Positions 51,891 through 62,875 of a DNA stretch of 64,000 nt are shown here, one piece after another. Under the pieces are notes generated by a model, which worked only from the letters and a program-made list of their open reading frames with translations, was not told where the DNA came from and searched no databases. A program made the translations under genes and the position numbers. Position 1 is the stretch's first letter. Each line of letters begins with the position of its first letter. The stretch comes from Chionoecetes opilio (lineage: Eukaryota; Arthropoda; Malacostraca; Decapoda; Majidae). The stretch spans positions 125,001 to 189,000 of the forward strand of contig JACEEZ010015310.1 of assembly GCA_016584305.1 (NCBI GenBank), written 5' to 3'.

Positions 51891-52253
51891 GTTTTCCTGT
51901 GTGACGTTTATCTGCCGCGCGTTTTTAGTCCAGGCAGGTTAATGAACTGCTCTGGGTAATGGATTGGCCTGCTACACCGGACCTCCATCCCCATACCAGA
52001 CCAGGTGATCCTGAAGGATCGGGACGCCAGGAACGGGATCAGCGGTGGACCACCACGGCTGTGAGGCGAGCCTCTAAACTACTCCAATAATTCAAGAATC
52101 CTGCTGATCCTATTAACCAAAAACACTGGTGTCACCGTGTCACGGCGGTGTGGAGCAGTACGCAGCGTGTCGGTGGGCGCATTTCTGGAAATTTACCCAG
52201 TCAAGTGACGTGACTCACCTCCATGATGGTTGGGCGGTCGTCCTTAGTTTTCA
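51891..52253. other. unassigned DNA
   Basis: It is GC-richer than its surroundings, with no recognised coding motif. It could be part of a SINE or of the LINE 3' region next to it. Confidence 0.4.
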
Positions 52254-52372
52254 TTCTTCTTCTTCATCTTGTGACCTTTTCTGCTTATTATCGCTTTGTA
52301 GTTCGTCTGTCAAGCTCGAGCTCGAACTTGACACATATCTTCCTTCTTTGCCCCTCTGCAGCCCTTCTTTCT
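52254..52372 (-). repeat. hairpin repeat (SINE-like), copy 3
   Basis: CTTCATCTTGTGACCTTTTC, TATCGCTTTGTAGTTCG and GTCAAGCTCG-AGCT-CGAACTTGAC match the copies at 22904 and 34093. The outer end CCCTCTGCAGCCC is again SINE-head-like in complement. Confidence 0.7.
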
Positions 52373-52439
52373 TTCCCTGCCACCTGTGGGGAGAGAAGGG
52401 GCACAACAGGGCAATATATACACAGACATAAGTCCCTCT

Positions 52440-53495
52440 TATCAACTATCCTCCTATTCGTCTTCTACATTCCCACGCAATCTTTTTTCCTAAGCCTACT
52501 TTAAAAACACCTTGTTATTTCTACTATTTTCCTTCTCTCTTCATTACTCCCATACAGTCCTAGCACAGTAAGGATTCCCCCATCCACCTCGTATATCCTC
52601 CTATCCCATTCACCGTCTCCTATCACTCCTAATATGGACTGTACCAGCCTCCTCCTCTCCTGCTCATATCTGCCACACTATTATCAAGTGTTGAATAGTT
52701 TCCCTTGTTCCTCTACAGATCGAGGCTACAGCTGCTGGGTCCTGCCCATCCCTACTCCTAGCCTTCACCTCTAGTGTTCCTGTCCTTGCCTTCACCAATT
52801 AACAGTCTGCTTCCCCAATCTCGTGCATGCCAGTGAAGTGCCTCAGGCTTCTCTTTCCTACAGTACGTACCCCTTTAACGTGGATTTACCCTCCATACCT
52901 GCTCTCCACCTAGCTAGTCCATTGTCTTCTATTCTTATCCTCATGCACCTTCTTGGTTCTTATCCTGTCCCAGGTTTCTACTAGGTTTTCCCTCCTTTTC
53001 CACCTCTCTAATTCCTTTATCCATGTTGAACTTGTCCCAATTAACCTCCTTCAGGATCTGCTTCACCCATCTATCCTCACTGAGTCCCTCTATTTTCTTC
53101 AAGAGGTTAAGTTTCCCTTTTAAAATCCTTTCCCTGAAGGTGCTCCACCCCATATCTCCTGGAATGGCCTCCACAGCTGTGGAGCTGATGTGCTGGAATT
53201 GGGGCTCCTAATCCCCATCTACCAATAATGTTCTGTGTCCTCTCTAGCTTTGTAATGTCTCCCTCCCGATAATAGGTTATTTCAGACCCATACAAGCAAT
53301 ATGGCACTGTCATTCCTTTCCAAAGACTCGTATACCTACTTCATATTTGTTAATTGTCCTACTTCCCCCGTTAATGATCATGCCTGTCATCCTCCTAGCC
53401 TTTCCCTCGTTAGTTTTCCTTTGTCTTTCTCCTCCTCCTTACTTACTTCTAGTCCTAGGTATGTATACCTATCAACCACCTCTAGAATGTTGTTC
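52440..53495 (-). pseudogene. LINE E reverse transcriptase C-terminal part
   Basis: The minus strand continues LINE E past the hAT insertion: LGNNILEVVDRYTYLGLEV, then WKGMTVPYCLYGSEITYYRE, GDITKLERTQNIIGRWGLGA, VEAIPGDMGWSTFRERILKG and WVKQILKEVNWDKFNMDKG. A C-terminal piece with GTRETIQHLI and RYEQERRRLVQSILG corresponds to the CCHC end at 14767-15012. Frame changes and stops are scattered. The part with the RT active site is at 58433-58710. Confidence 0.8.
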
Positions 53496-53731
53496 CCTAG
53501 AACCAGAGGTGGGCGCGATACTTTTTTTTGGTAGTGCGATAACGATACTGCAATACTTTTTTCCCGCTAGTTTGATACGCGATAATCCGCTACTTTTTTG
53601 GTTTTTCTTAAAACGATACGCGATACTGCGATACTCCGCTACCGATACTTTTTTCTTAAAGTGATAGTATCGCAGCGATACTGCGATACCAAAAATTTAG
53701 CTTTGCGATACTTTGCTACCTAAGAAATTTT

Positions 53732-55331
53732 AGGCGTATTTTGTCCATGCCCTTGGAAGTAAAATTTTACTTATTTAAGCTCCGCCCACTTATATTTTAC
53801 TCTTTTGCGTGCATAGAAAACTGAGCAGATACACTTTGGCAGCGATATTTTACTCTTTTCCTGAAAAATTATACAGTCGTGGGTGTGGGTGGTGGTTTCA
53901 AGAGCCTGGCCAATCAGATCGCGCGCATGAGAAAATCTTATCAAAACTCCTCCCGTAAATGTTTCTCTTTTCCTTTAATTCTCATCCAATTCAACATTCA
54001 TTACATGCGCACGACATGCAAAGGATACTGTATTTAATTAATAGTAGGTAAGGAGTAGTAAGGAGTAGAGTAGGTGACTCTTAACAGGTAAGAAGTCACA
54101 AATATTAAAATTCTCCAGCGACGTCTGGGAACAAATTTCCCAATCCCTCGAATTTTTCAATGTGTCCGAATGTTGATGCTTGCTGGCTTAGCACCAAAAC
54201 TGGTGTATTATTGCTATAGTATAGTCAAATACTTAAATATATTCATGAGTGATATTACATTTGCAATAGAAATGTATAAATTTGGTATATATGTTATATC
54301 ACACAAAAAGAAAGCCTTTTAGAGAACCTATCGCAGGGCACGAATACGAACATTTCATCAGTCTGATTCATCTACAACACGCGTAGGAAGGGTCTCTGTG
54401 TGTAACCCACGGGCCACCACACACCCACCACCACCCAGGCACCCACCCGCCCACCACCACCCGCCCATCACCCATCCGCCCACCACCCGCCCACCACACA
54501 CACACCCACCACACGCCCATCACCCATCCACCCACCACACACCCACCACACACCCACCCACCACACATCCGCCCACCACACGCCCATCACCCATCCGCCC
54601 ACCACACACCCACCCACCACACGCCCATCATACATCCGCCCACCACACACCCACCCACCACACGCCCATCACACATCCGCCCACCACACACACACCCACC
54701 ACCCATCCGCCCACCACACACCCACCCACCACACGCCCATCATACATCCGCCCACCACACACCCACCCACCACACGTCCATCACACACCCGCCCTCCACA
54801 CACCCGCCCATGGATGTTAAACGGGGAGATGCACTGGAGGATGATCACAACCAGCATTCATCTAGTTTAGGCAAAGAATAATTCGTGAAACGTAGATGTA
54901 GGTACACGTAGCCTACATACGTACAGGTCCATGAAAGCATTAAACATCCTCGACGCACATCGTGAAATGGCTGTGTAGCAAATAGATATTCAAATAACAG
55001 TTTCATAGCGCCCTAAACATTTCAGTTTAATATCAAGTCCATCTATAGAGTTAGAAAACAATGCTAGACCATTCTAAGAGCTCAAAACAATTAGATATCG
55101 ATGTGTAATACAGACAATCACGCTACTACTCTTTGCTGTGCCTTCAATAATGTCAACCTTAACGATATTCCTTGAGCCTCTGTAAGAGGTAATGAAGTGT
55201 ACGACACTTTTACTCTCGGCAACATCAAGAAAGAGCTTTGGCAGCGCTACAATCGTATTTTGTGATGGCAAGCAGGGGCGGAGCTTAAATAAGTATAATT
55301 TTACTCCAGAAGGACACTACAAAATACGCCT
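53732..55331. mobile_element. inverted-end element, left member of the palindrome
   Basis: Left end AGGCGTATTTTGTCC, followed by AAATTTTACTTATTTAAGCT and CCGCCC; right end mirrored as GGGCGGAGCTTAAATAAGTA and CTACAAAATACGCCT. The ends span about 60 bp. The interior includes a CCAATCAGATCGCGCGCATG block and a CACCCACCACACGCCC minisatellite. No transposase is recognised. Confidence 0.75.
54410..54810. repeat. CCACCACACACCCACC minisatellite
   Basis: Units of CCGCCCACCACACACCCACC with ACACGCCCATCACACAT vary in number and order. Open frames on both strands across it are artefacts. The inverted counterpart is at 55925-56250. Confidence 0.95.
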
Positions 55332-55334
55332 AAA

Positions 55335-55357
55335 ACACTGTATTAGATTTTAGTGTA

Positions 55358-55401
<44 letters not shown>
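55335..55401. repeat. (TA)n at the palindrome centre
   Basis: A TA dinucleotide run of about 40 bp separates the two inverted elements. Confidence 0.95.
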
Positions 55402-55404
<3 letters not shown>

Positions 55405-56909
55405 CGTATTTTGTAGTGTCCTTCTGGAGTAAAATTATACTTATTTAAGCTCCGCCCCTGCTTGCCATCACAAAATACGATTGTAGCGCTGCCAAAGCTC
55501 TTTCCCTTTATGTTGCCGAGAGTAAAAGTGTCGTACACTTCATTACCTCTTGCAGAGGCTCAAGGAATATCGTTAAGGTTGACATTATTGAAGGCACAGC
55601 AAAGAGTAGTAGCGTGATTGTCTGTATTACACATCGATATCTAATTGTTTGAGCTCTTAGAATGGCCTAGCATTGTTTTCTAACTCTATAGATGGACTTG
55701 ATATTAAACTTAAATGTTTAGGGCGCTATGAAACTGTTATTTGAATATCTTTGCTACACAGCCATTTCACGATGTGCGTCGAGGATGTTTAATGCTTTCA
55801 TGGACCTGTACGTATGTAGGCTACGTGTAGCCTACCTACATCTACGTTTCACGAATTATTCTTTGCCTAAACCTAGATGAATGCTGGTTGTGATTCATCC
55901 TCCAGTGCATCTCCCCCGTTTAACATCCATGGGCGGGTGTGTGGTGGGCGGGTGTGTGATGGACGTGTGGTGGGTGGGTGTGTGGTGGGCGGATGTATGA
56001 TGGGCGTGTGGTGGGTGGGTGTGTGGTGGGCGGATGGGTGATGGGCGTGTGGTGGGTGGGTGTGTGGTGGGCGGATGTGTGATGGGCGTGTGGTGGGTGG
56101 GTGTGTGGTGGGCGGATGGGTGATGGGCGTGTGGTGGGCGGATGGGTGATGGGCGTGTGGTGGGTGGGTGTGTGATGGGTGTGTGGTGGGCGGGTGGTGG
56201 TGGGCGGGTGGGTGCCTGGGTGGTGGTGGGTGTGTGGTGGCCCGTGGGTAGGCTAGAGACCTCCTTACCGTGTTGGCGCTGAATCAGACTGATGAAATGT
56301 TCGTATTCGTGCCCTGCGATAGGTTCTCTAAAAGGCTTTCTTTTTGTGTGATATAACATATATACCAAATTTATACATTTCTATTGCAAATGTAATATCA
56401 CTCATGAATATATTTAAGTATTTGACTATACTATAGCAATAATACACCAGTTTTGGTGCTAAGCCAGCAAGCATCAACGAAGATTCGGACACATTGAAAA
56501 ATTCGAGGGATTGGGAAATTTGTTCCCAGACGTCGCTGGAGAATTTTAATATATGTGACTTCTTACCTGTTAAGAGTCACCTACTCTACTCCTTACTACT
56601 CCTTACCTACTATTAATTAAATACAGTATCCTTTGCATGTCGTGCGCATGTAATGAATGTTGAATTGGATGAGAATTAAAGGAAAAGAGAAACATTTACG
56701 GGAGGAATTCTGATAAGATTTTCTCATGCGCGCGATCTGATTGGCCAGGCTCTTGAAACCACCACCCACCCCCACCACTGTATAATTTTACAGGAAAAGA
56801 GTAAATTCCGCTGCCGGGAACGAATCTGCTCAGTTTTCAATGCACGCAAAAGAGTAAAATATAAGTGGGCGGAGCTTAAATAAGTAAAATTTTACTTCCA
56901 TGGGCATGG

Positions 56910-56914
<5 letters not shown>
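55402..56914. mobile_element. inverted-end element, right member of the palindrome
   Basis: It starts AGGCGTATTTTGTAGTG and is an inverted copy of 53732-55331 down to GGGCATGGACAAATA. Differences are small: for example CTTTCCCTTTATG against CTTTCTTGATG, an added GTAGGCTACGTGTAGCC block, and a different minisatellite order. Its outer end is replaced by a TA run (56915-56945). Confidence 0.75.
55925..56250. repeat. GGTGGGTGTGTGGTGG minisatellite
   Basis: It is the inverted counterpart of 54410-54810, shorter and with a different unit order. Confidence 0.95.
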
Positions 56915-56948
<34 letters not shown>

Positions 56949-57263
56949 CCTATAGCGCCAAGTAGAGTGAAGGCACTATATATTCCACGTAAATAAGCCA
57001 TCCTCTTTTATTTTGATGTTTGTACGTTGTCTTTTAAGCTGAGATACATGCAGTTTATTTGAAGTGTAGAAAAACATTGCATAATGCACTTACCTAGGTA
57101 TGTAATGTTACTAATGTAGTTATATTAGAAGATAAAAATTTGACGTTGTGCGATTAGTGCGATCGTGAATCGATAAATAACAAAATGTTCTATGTGCTAG
57201 AAAGCTGTTATGACAGTAAGGAGCCAAATCTATGCGCATTGCCGTTGAAAAACTTTTGTTTAA

Positions 57264-58263
57264 TCAATCAATCATTGGGGGCATATGCCGGGGGGCGCGT
57301 CGCCTCGCCCACCCTACGACGCCACTCCCGGGGGTCACCATGCGCGAGTTCCCATGCAGGCTTCTTTCCCATACCAAGCAGCTCTCGACAAGAAACATCA
57401 ACTTGCCCCAGCCACGAGCCTTGTGGGCGCCCCCTTGGCCTCCTCCACGCCGGATTGTCTCTTACAGATACAACCCGATGGGAAGGATCGGTTTCAGGGT
57501 AGGGTGCCACATGCCCATATAGCCGAAGTTGGCGCTGACGGACTATGCAGGTAATAGGCCTCGATTCAGTCTCACGGTGCAATCGCTGATTTGACACGTA
57601 ATCATCCCAGCGATACCCCATGATTCTGCGAAGACACTTATTACCAAAGGCATTGATTCGTCTCTTCAAGTCACTATTTAGTGTCCATGTCTCACAACCA
57701 TAGAGTAAGACAGGGATCACAAGCGACTTGAAGATCCGGATCTTTGTCCTCCTGCACAGGTACCGACAACGCCAAATACTCCCGCTGAGCGAGTCCATAA
57801 CACCGTGGGCTATGCCAATCCGCCGTAAGACTTCTTGACGTGACCCGCCGTCATTATGGACTGCGCTACCAAGGTATGCAAAACTTTCCACGATCTCAAT
57901 GTCCTCGCCACACGCATGAACAGACTGTACTGCTTCATCTAGTAAGTCTCCAAACACCTGGACCTTGGTCTTGAGTCAGGAGACCTCAAGTCCCAAAGGC
58001 TTTGCCTCCTCGTGCAGCGCCTCGAGAGCCATCACCAGGACCTCCAGCGACTCAGCAAAGATTACTGCATCATCGGCAAAAACAAGATCAGTGATCTTGG
58101 TGTTGCCGACGGATGCTCCACAATCACTTTGATCTACAACCTTGTCCAATACCCAGTCCATACAAGCGTTGAAAAGTGATGGGGCAAGGACGCACCCTTG
58201 CCTCACTCCTGTATTCACAGGAAAGAAGCTGGATACACCTGCCCCACACTTCACAGCACACTC
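57264..58263 (-). pseudogene. RTE-type LINE copy 4, 5'-truncated
   Basis: The minus strand carries KCGAGVSSFFPVNTGVRQGC, VLAPSLFNACMDWVLDKV and LVFADDAVIFAES (FADD). A stop at 57973-57975 (TGA in place of Trp) precedes an open stretch with FAYLGSAVHNDGGSRQ, VLLYGCETWTLNS and RRIMGYRWDDYVSNQRLH down to APND. TGTTTAA occurs at both edges (57257-57263, 58264-58270), a likely target duplication. The 3' end is the (TCAA)n-type tail. Copies 2 and 4 share the TGA-for-Trp at this site; copy 1 has Trp. Confidence 0.85.
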
Positions 58264-58432
58264 TGTTTAAGGTCGTCTTTTAAAGTATCGCTGGAAATTT
58301 AAGCGATACTTAAGTTGCGATACTTATACTCCGCTACTTTGAATGCTTTGCGATACTGCAATACTTTTTTGGCGGTGCGATAGTATCGCAGTATCGCACT
58401 AAGTATCGCTCTCGCCCACCTCTGCCTAGAAC

Positions 58433-58710
58433 CCACTAACCTTCCTCTCTGCTCTTGAGCTCCATATTCACCTTACTTTTCCTGACACTGAACCTAATGT
58501 TCCATTCCCTTCCATAACTGTTGACCATTCCCAGCAACTCCTCCATGTCTTCCTTCCTCTCTGCCATGAGAACTACGTACATCGTCTGCATACGCTAAAC
58601 ATCCTAATTTTCTAGTCCCCACTCTGACTCCCTTCTCTGACTTTCTGATCCTCACTATCAGTTCCTCCATGTAGATGTTGGAGAGATAACACATCCCTGC
58701 CGAACCGGCC
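58433..58710 (-). pseudogene. LINE E reverse transcriptase active-site part
   Basis: The minus strand reads CYLSNIYMEELIVRIRKSEK, GVRVGTRKLGCLAYADDV (catalytic YADD at 58581-58592) and then, in another frame, VNMELKSREE. The continuation after the hAT element is at 53495 downward. Sequence N-terminal to CYLSNIYMEEL is missing, so the copy is 5'-truncated. Confidence 0.8.
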
Positions 58711-58805
58711 TATGTTATTCTTCATCCATCGATGCATCCTGTGCTGATATCTCCTTGTGTGAACTTTACCTCATTTTCCTTATACAACTCCCTATAATTA
58801 CCTGT

Positions 58806-59170
58806 TCTTATGTTGAAAATCTGGTTTTCACTAATAAAACCAATGGTTTTGATATAATCATGTCCATACCATGAACATTGGTTAGAAGAAATAGTATTTG
58901 AAAGTAGATATAATATTGAGATGAGAAATAACATGGAGAATAAGAAATCATACTACCCTTGTGCACACAATCTATAATCTTTCAGCATCAATGGAGAAAT
59001 ATATTCACCCAAACATTTTGACGTAACAGTTCCTTAAAGCTGTCGGACCATACATGAGTAGATCATACTTTCAAATACTATATTTCTTCTAACCAATGTT
59101 CATGGTATGGACATGAGTATATCAAAATCATTGGTTTTATTAGTGAAAACCTGATTTTTAACATAAGAAC
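58806..59170. mobile_element. short foldback element
   Basis: Left arm: TTCTTATGTTGAAAATCTGG, TCACTAATAAAACCAATGG and CATGTCCATACCATGAACAT. The right arm mirrors it: ATGTTCATGGTATGGACATG, CATTGGTTTTATTAGTGAAA and TTTTAACATAAGAA. Arms of about 105-110 bp around a spacer of about 150 bp. No ORF. Confidence 0.75.
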
Positions 59171-59505
59171 ACTTAAGATTGCCTTATTGTGGTTAAAATA
59201 ACATCAAATATTGGTCGCTAGCACCGAGTTTTCCGCAAGTTCTAATCAGGATTTATGGACATTTGGAACGGGATCTTATTATTCAGTGCAGTGGCCTATT
59301 GATTTTTGCCTCTTCCCGTTACTTTACTTTTTGTTTTTCTACTACTACTGGGAACGTACTTTTATACAAGGGAGATGGAAATATTTGCACTTTTTTTGGT
59401 TATTTTTATTATGTAATGTAATAGCGCATTTTCGCGACCGTTCTAGCCCGGTCTAGACTGGCGATCAGTCCGGGACGGACTCTGTTTTCGCGAGGAGGGC
59501 TAGAC
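59171..59505. other. unassigned DNA
   Basis: GTCTAGACTGGCGATCAGTC lies at about 59451. Nothing else is recognised. Confidence 0.4.
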
Positions 59506-59506
59506 C

Positions 59507-60143
59507 GGTGTCGTGTGAGCAGCAGTCTGTTTACGAGGTGCAGCTAGTCCGTTTACTGACAAAGCCGGACCGCTTGTCACACGGTACCGTGTGTACATCT
59601 TGTCGCTTGTGACTGAATATCCGCTCAATTGTAGAGGGAGGGCATAATGTTTTATTCTTTCATAGGAAATACATTCATGAATCGAATAATGCGATCTGCG
59701 CATTTTGATCTGCAACTATTTTGATGTGTATCAGATGAATATGATACCTGTTTGGGCAGATTGCATTCTTGAACACGAGTGGTTAAGGCCCCATCTCCTG
59801 CTCACAGGACATTTCTGTAAGAAATTGAATGCCTCACATATCATATATGTTCAAAATCCTACCTATAACTGTCGCCCATAGGAATTCTCGCCGACGTCGG
59901 GAGTGTTTCAATTAATAAGTCTTTTTACTTTCGCCTCCGCGCATGCTCAGTTCTTGGTCTCCCCCCCTTTTGTTGATAAATAAAGACGGGTTTAATGTCG
60001 TAGGACGCCTGGACATGCCTTTGTTGATCAACAAGTCAATATTAGTAAATATTCGCCTCAACGCATGCGCAGTTAGCGTTTTCTTTTGTTAGTAAACAAA
60101 GGCGGACTGCATCTCTTAAACAGACTGCTGCTCACACAACACC
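59507..60143. mobile_element. inverted-end element, abutting a second end
   Basis: It starts ACCGGTGTCGTGTGAGCAGC followed by AGTCTGTTTACGAGG and ends with the mirrored AAACAGACTGCTGCTCACAC and AACACCGG. Directly after, at about 60140, another left-type end GTGTCGTGTGAGCAGCAGTC begins, giving a tight palindrome at 60117-60174. The interior has CAACGCATGCGCAG-like repeats. No transposase. Confidence 0.55.
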
Positions 60144-60317
60144 GGTGTCGTGTGAGCAGCAGTCTGTTTACGAGGTGCAGTCCGTTTTACTAACAAAGAT
60201 GTGTTGATCAACAAAGCCGCCGGAAGAAAACGGGAACTGCGCACGCGTTGAGGGGAATATTTACTAATACTGAATGTCCGCTAAAGTAGGGAAGGGTTCA
60301 CTGTTTTTATTCTTTCA

Positions 60318-60942
60318 TTAGCCGCAAAGCCGCCCTCCGGGCGGACTTTTTGGCTAGCTCCTGCGGAGGGCTATTGGTGGGCCTTCGGCCCACCACCTGT
60401 GTTTGGTGGACCGAAGGCCCACCAAACACAGACTCTCCAGATAGCCCCTTCTAACTTTCGTGAAATCATGGATGTAGAAATGTATGTATTCCCCCCACCC
60501 ACTCACTCACCCATTACCCATTCACTCACCCATTACCCATCACCACACACCCATTCACTCACCCATTACCCATCACCCCCCACCTATTCCCTCACCCATC
60601 ACCCATCACCCCCAACCCATCACCCCCCACCCATCACCCAACACCCATTACCCATCACCCCACCCATTCACTCACCCATTATCCATCACCCTACATCAAG
60701 GTTTCCTCAATTCTCGCAAACCACTTTTTTTTCTTCACAATTCTCGCTAATAGGCTGCTAAAAATAAAAATAAATAAAAGTGATCGGATCATCCCTTAAG
60801 TAGACTTAAAACCTTCCCCTGGTCAACCTGGTTCCAAAAATGTGCCATATGATGGGATTCCGCCACGGGGGGCGGAACCTAGAGCGGACACACACAGACA
60901 GACACACACACACACACACACTTTCGCTTATATTATTATAGA
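60318..60942 (-). mobile_element. Helitron-like element, copy 2
   Basis: On the minus strand it starts TCTATAATAATATAAGCGAA after an A and ends with the GCCCGGAGGGC hairpin and CTAA before T. It has the same internal plan as 42828-43425, including the TGGCACATTTTTGGAACC block and the GGGTGA minisatellite (60485-60695), plus an added inverted TGTGTTTGGTGG segment. An empty counterpart of the site is at 59662-59663. Confidence 0.9.
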
Positions 60943-61194
60943 TAGGAAAAACATTCATGAATCGAATAATGCGCTCTGCTTTTGTATTACTGATGTGAAG
61001 GACCATTATATAGCCTGTTTGCAGTGAATCATGAGTACGGAATACAGCATCGTGCTAATTAAAAAGAAAATACTATTTTGATGTGTATCAGATGAATATG
61101 ATACCTGTGTGGGGCAGATTGCATTCTTGAACACGGGTGGTTAAGGCCCCATCTCCTGCTCACAGGACATTTCTGTACGAAATTGAATGCCTTA

Positions 61195-61218
61195 TCTTCT
61201 ATAATAATATAAGCGAAA

Positions 61219-61260
<42 letters not shown>

Positions 61261-61409
61261 ACGATAGGTGCCGCCCCCCGTACCCCAATCCCATCATATG
61301 GCACAGTTTTGGAACCAGCTCGACCAGGAGCAACTTTTAAGCCCACTTATGAGATGATCCGATCACTTTTTTTCTTCTTTATTTTAGCAGCCTATTAGCG
61401 AGAATTGTG
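61195..61409 (+). mobile_element. Helitron-like element, copy 3, cut by an N
   Basis: TCTTCTATAATAATATAAGC is followed by a long (GT)n run, TGGCACAGTTTTGGAACC and AGTGGGCTTAAAAG-like sequence in complement. The copy stops at the N in position 61410, just after AGCGAGAATTGTG. The minisatellite and hairpin end are missing. Confidence 0.8.
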
Positions 61410-61410
61410 N
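61410..61410. other. ambiguous base / probable join
   Basis: The only N in the window. It interrupts a Helitron copy and coincides with a clear change in sequence character. Confidence 0.95.
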
Positions 61411-62875
61411 ATTAGGTGTCTCGGTGCATTTCCTCAGCATCTAAGCTTCATTCTAAAAACCCGGGGGCCAACGATCCGAACGAAAGGCATGGGCACTGGA
61501 CACTATCCGGGGCATACTGGGCCTATCCTGAGGTTTTAGCTCCTGGGGATCCCTTCGTTCGCGCTCAAAAGAAAGAGACTTTCCCCCTTATGTCGAGTCT
61601 ATGAAAGCCCTTGACCAGGGTTCTTCGCATTGACCACCATAATTTCCAAGGGGCCCCGATCCCACCCGCGACATGGAAGCCTCCCTCCAACAATCAAAGA
61701 GGAGTTTTTATCAGAGGCAATGGGTTGTTCAAACAGCCAGGGGTTCCCCAGCTTCCCGATCGACCAAGCCCATGAACAGAAAAAGAGTTTTGTGAAGGCC
61801 CGGGGAGGAGCAGTGGGCCCTGATGAAAACCCAACGGCCCAAGAAGTGGAGATCGCCGACCTGAGCAGGCACCATTCTCACTGAGTTTGAGGGGGGTACA
61901 CTCCCATCTCAAAAGAAGAACGCCACCCCACAAAAGAAGGTCGTCTGCGCGAAACTTTCCGAGCAAACACGGGGCCTTATTAAAGTTATAAACGGATGGG
62001 CAACCCTTTCCTAGAGGAAAAAGCGGGTATTACTCGACACGCGGCGTGTGATTGGAAACTGTGGCCAAAACCTGTGCAAACCTAGAAAAATGGGACAGGG
62101 CTCGGGACGCAGCTACAACGAGGCTATCATCACTGAAGAAGGCAGTCCATCCGGAGCCTTGAAGGGAACTCATGCCTTTTTCAGATCACTCCAAGGGGGG
62201 AAGGGAAGCAGTCAGAGGTTTTTTTTCCTTTTGAAAGATGATGTGTCCCCTTCTCTCGTCTGTACATATTTTGCTCAGAACGGGAAACAATTGGGAACCT
62301 TTTTCCAAACATGAAAACATCCGCACCCCCCTTCTCTATCTGAAAGAGGAACACTGCCCAAGGAAAAAAGTCGACCTCATTGGTATCCTTGTGGAAGAAA
62401 CCAAAACTTCAAAAGGAACCCCCCCCGTTTCGGGATGCAAGAATACTCGCGGTGTGCGGGGGTGTATTGTTCCTCTTACAAATGTTCCAATTAATGATAC
62501 GCAAATGATTCTTCACCCCCCACACCCTAAAGCTTCTTAATCCTGCAGAAGAGTCGAGTGGTCTGGGACACTACTTCCAGCAGTATCAGGAGTCAACTAG
62601 AGAAAAAAGGGGGAAAGGTGTACAAAAGAAAGGTCGGTGGTCCAACGAAGGTGCCCAGCAACGGGGTTCCGACTTCCTCCGGGACCCCACAAAAAAAGGG
62701 GAGTTTTTTTCCATTTCCTTTCAGAAAAGTCGGTCCAGTGAGGGCCAGACAAAAAGGGGGTCTTCATAAATCGGGCCCCAAATGTAATCACAGGGGGTTA
62801 GACCACTCCATCCACGAGTGACCACGAAGAGGCCATACAAGGATTTTTTTCCCTAAAGATGCCTGGACAAGGGGG

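Larger units (their letters stand above)
53504..58424. mobile_element. hAT-type composite element with 8-bp duplication
   Basis: The termini CAGAGGTGGGCG and CGCCCACCTCTG mirror each other over 12 bp and are flanked by CCTAGAAC on both sides (53496-53503, 58425-58432). Subterminal regions (53515-53725, 58285-58415) are full of GCGATAC/GTATCGC motifs, as expected for hAT transposase-binding sites. The body holds two inverted elements (53732-55331, 55402-56914), TA runs and an RTE copy (57264-58263). No hAT transposase is seen. The duplicated 8 bp read VLG in LINE E, whose frame is restored when the element is removed. Confidence 0.9.

Noticed and set aside
54398..54820. Pro/His/Thr-rich 140-codon frame and its inverted counterpart at 55895-56368
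   Set aside because: They are readings of the CCACCACACACCC minisatellite inside the palindrome.
53732..56914. Treating the palindrome as a pure assembly artefact
   Set aside because: The arms differ by several small changes and in minisatellite order, which an exact fold-back of one read would not show; it is kept as a finding with a long-read check.
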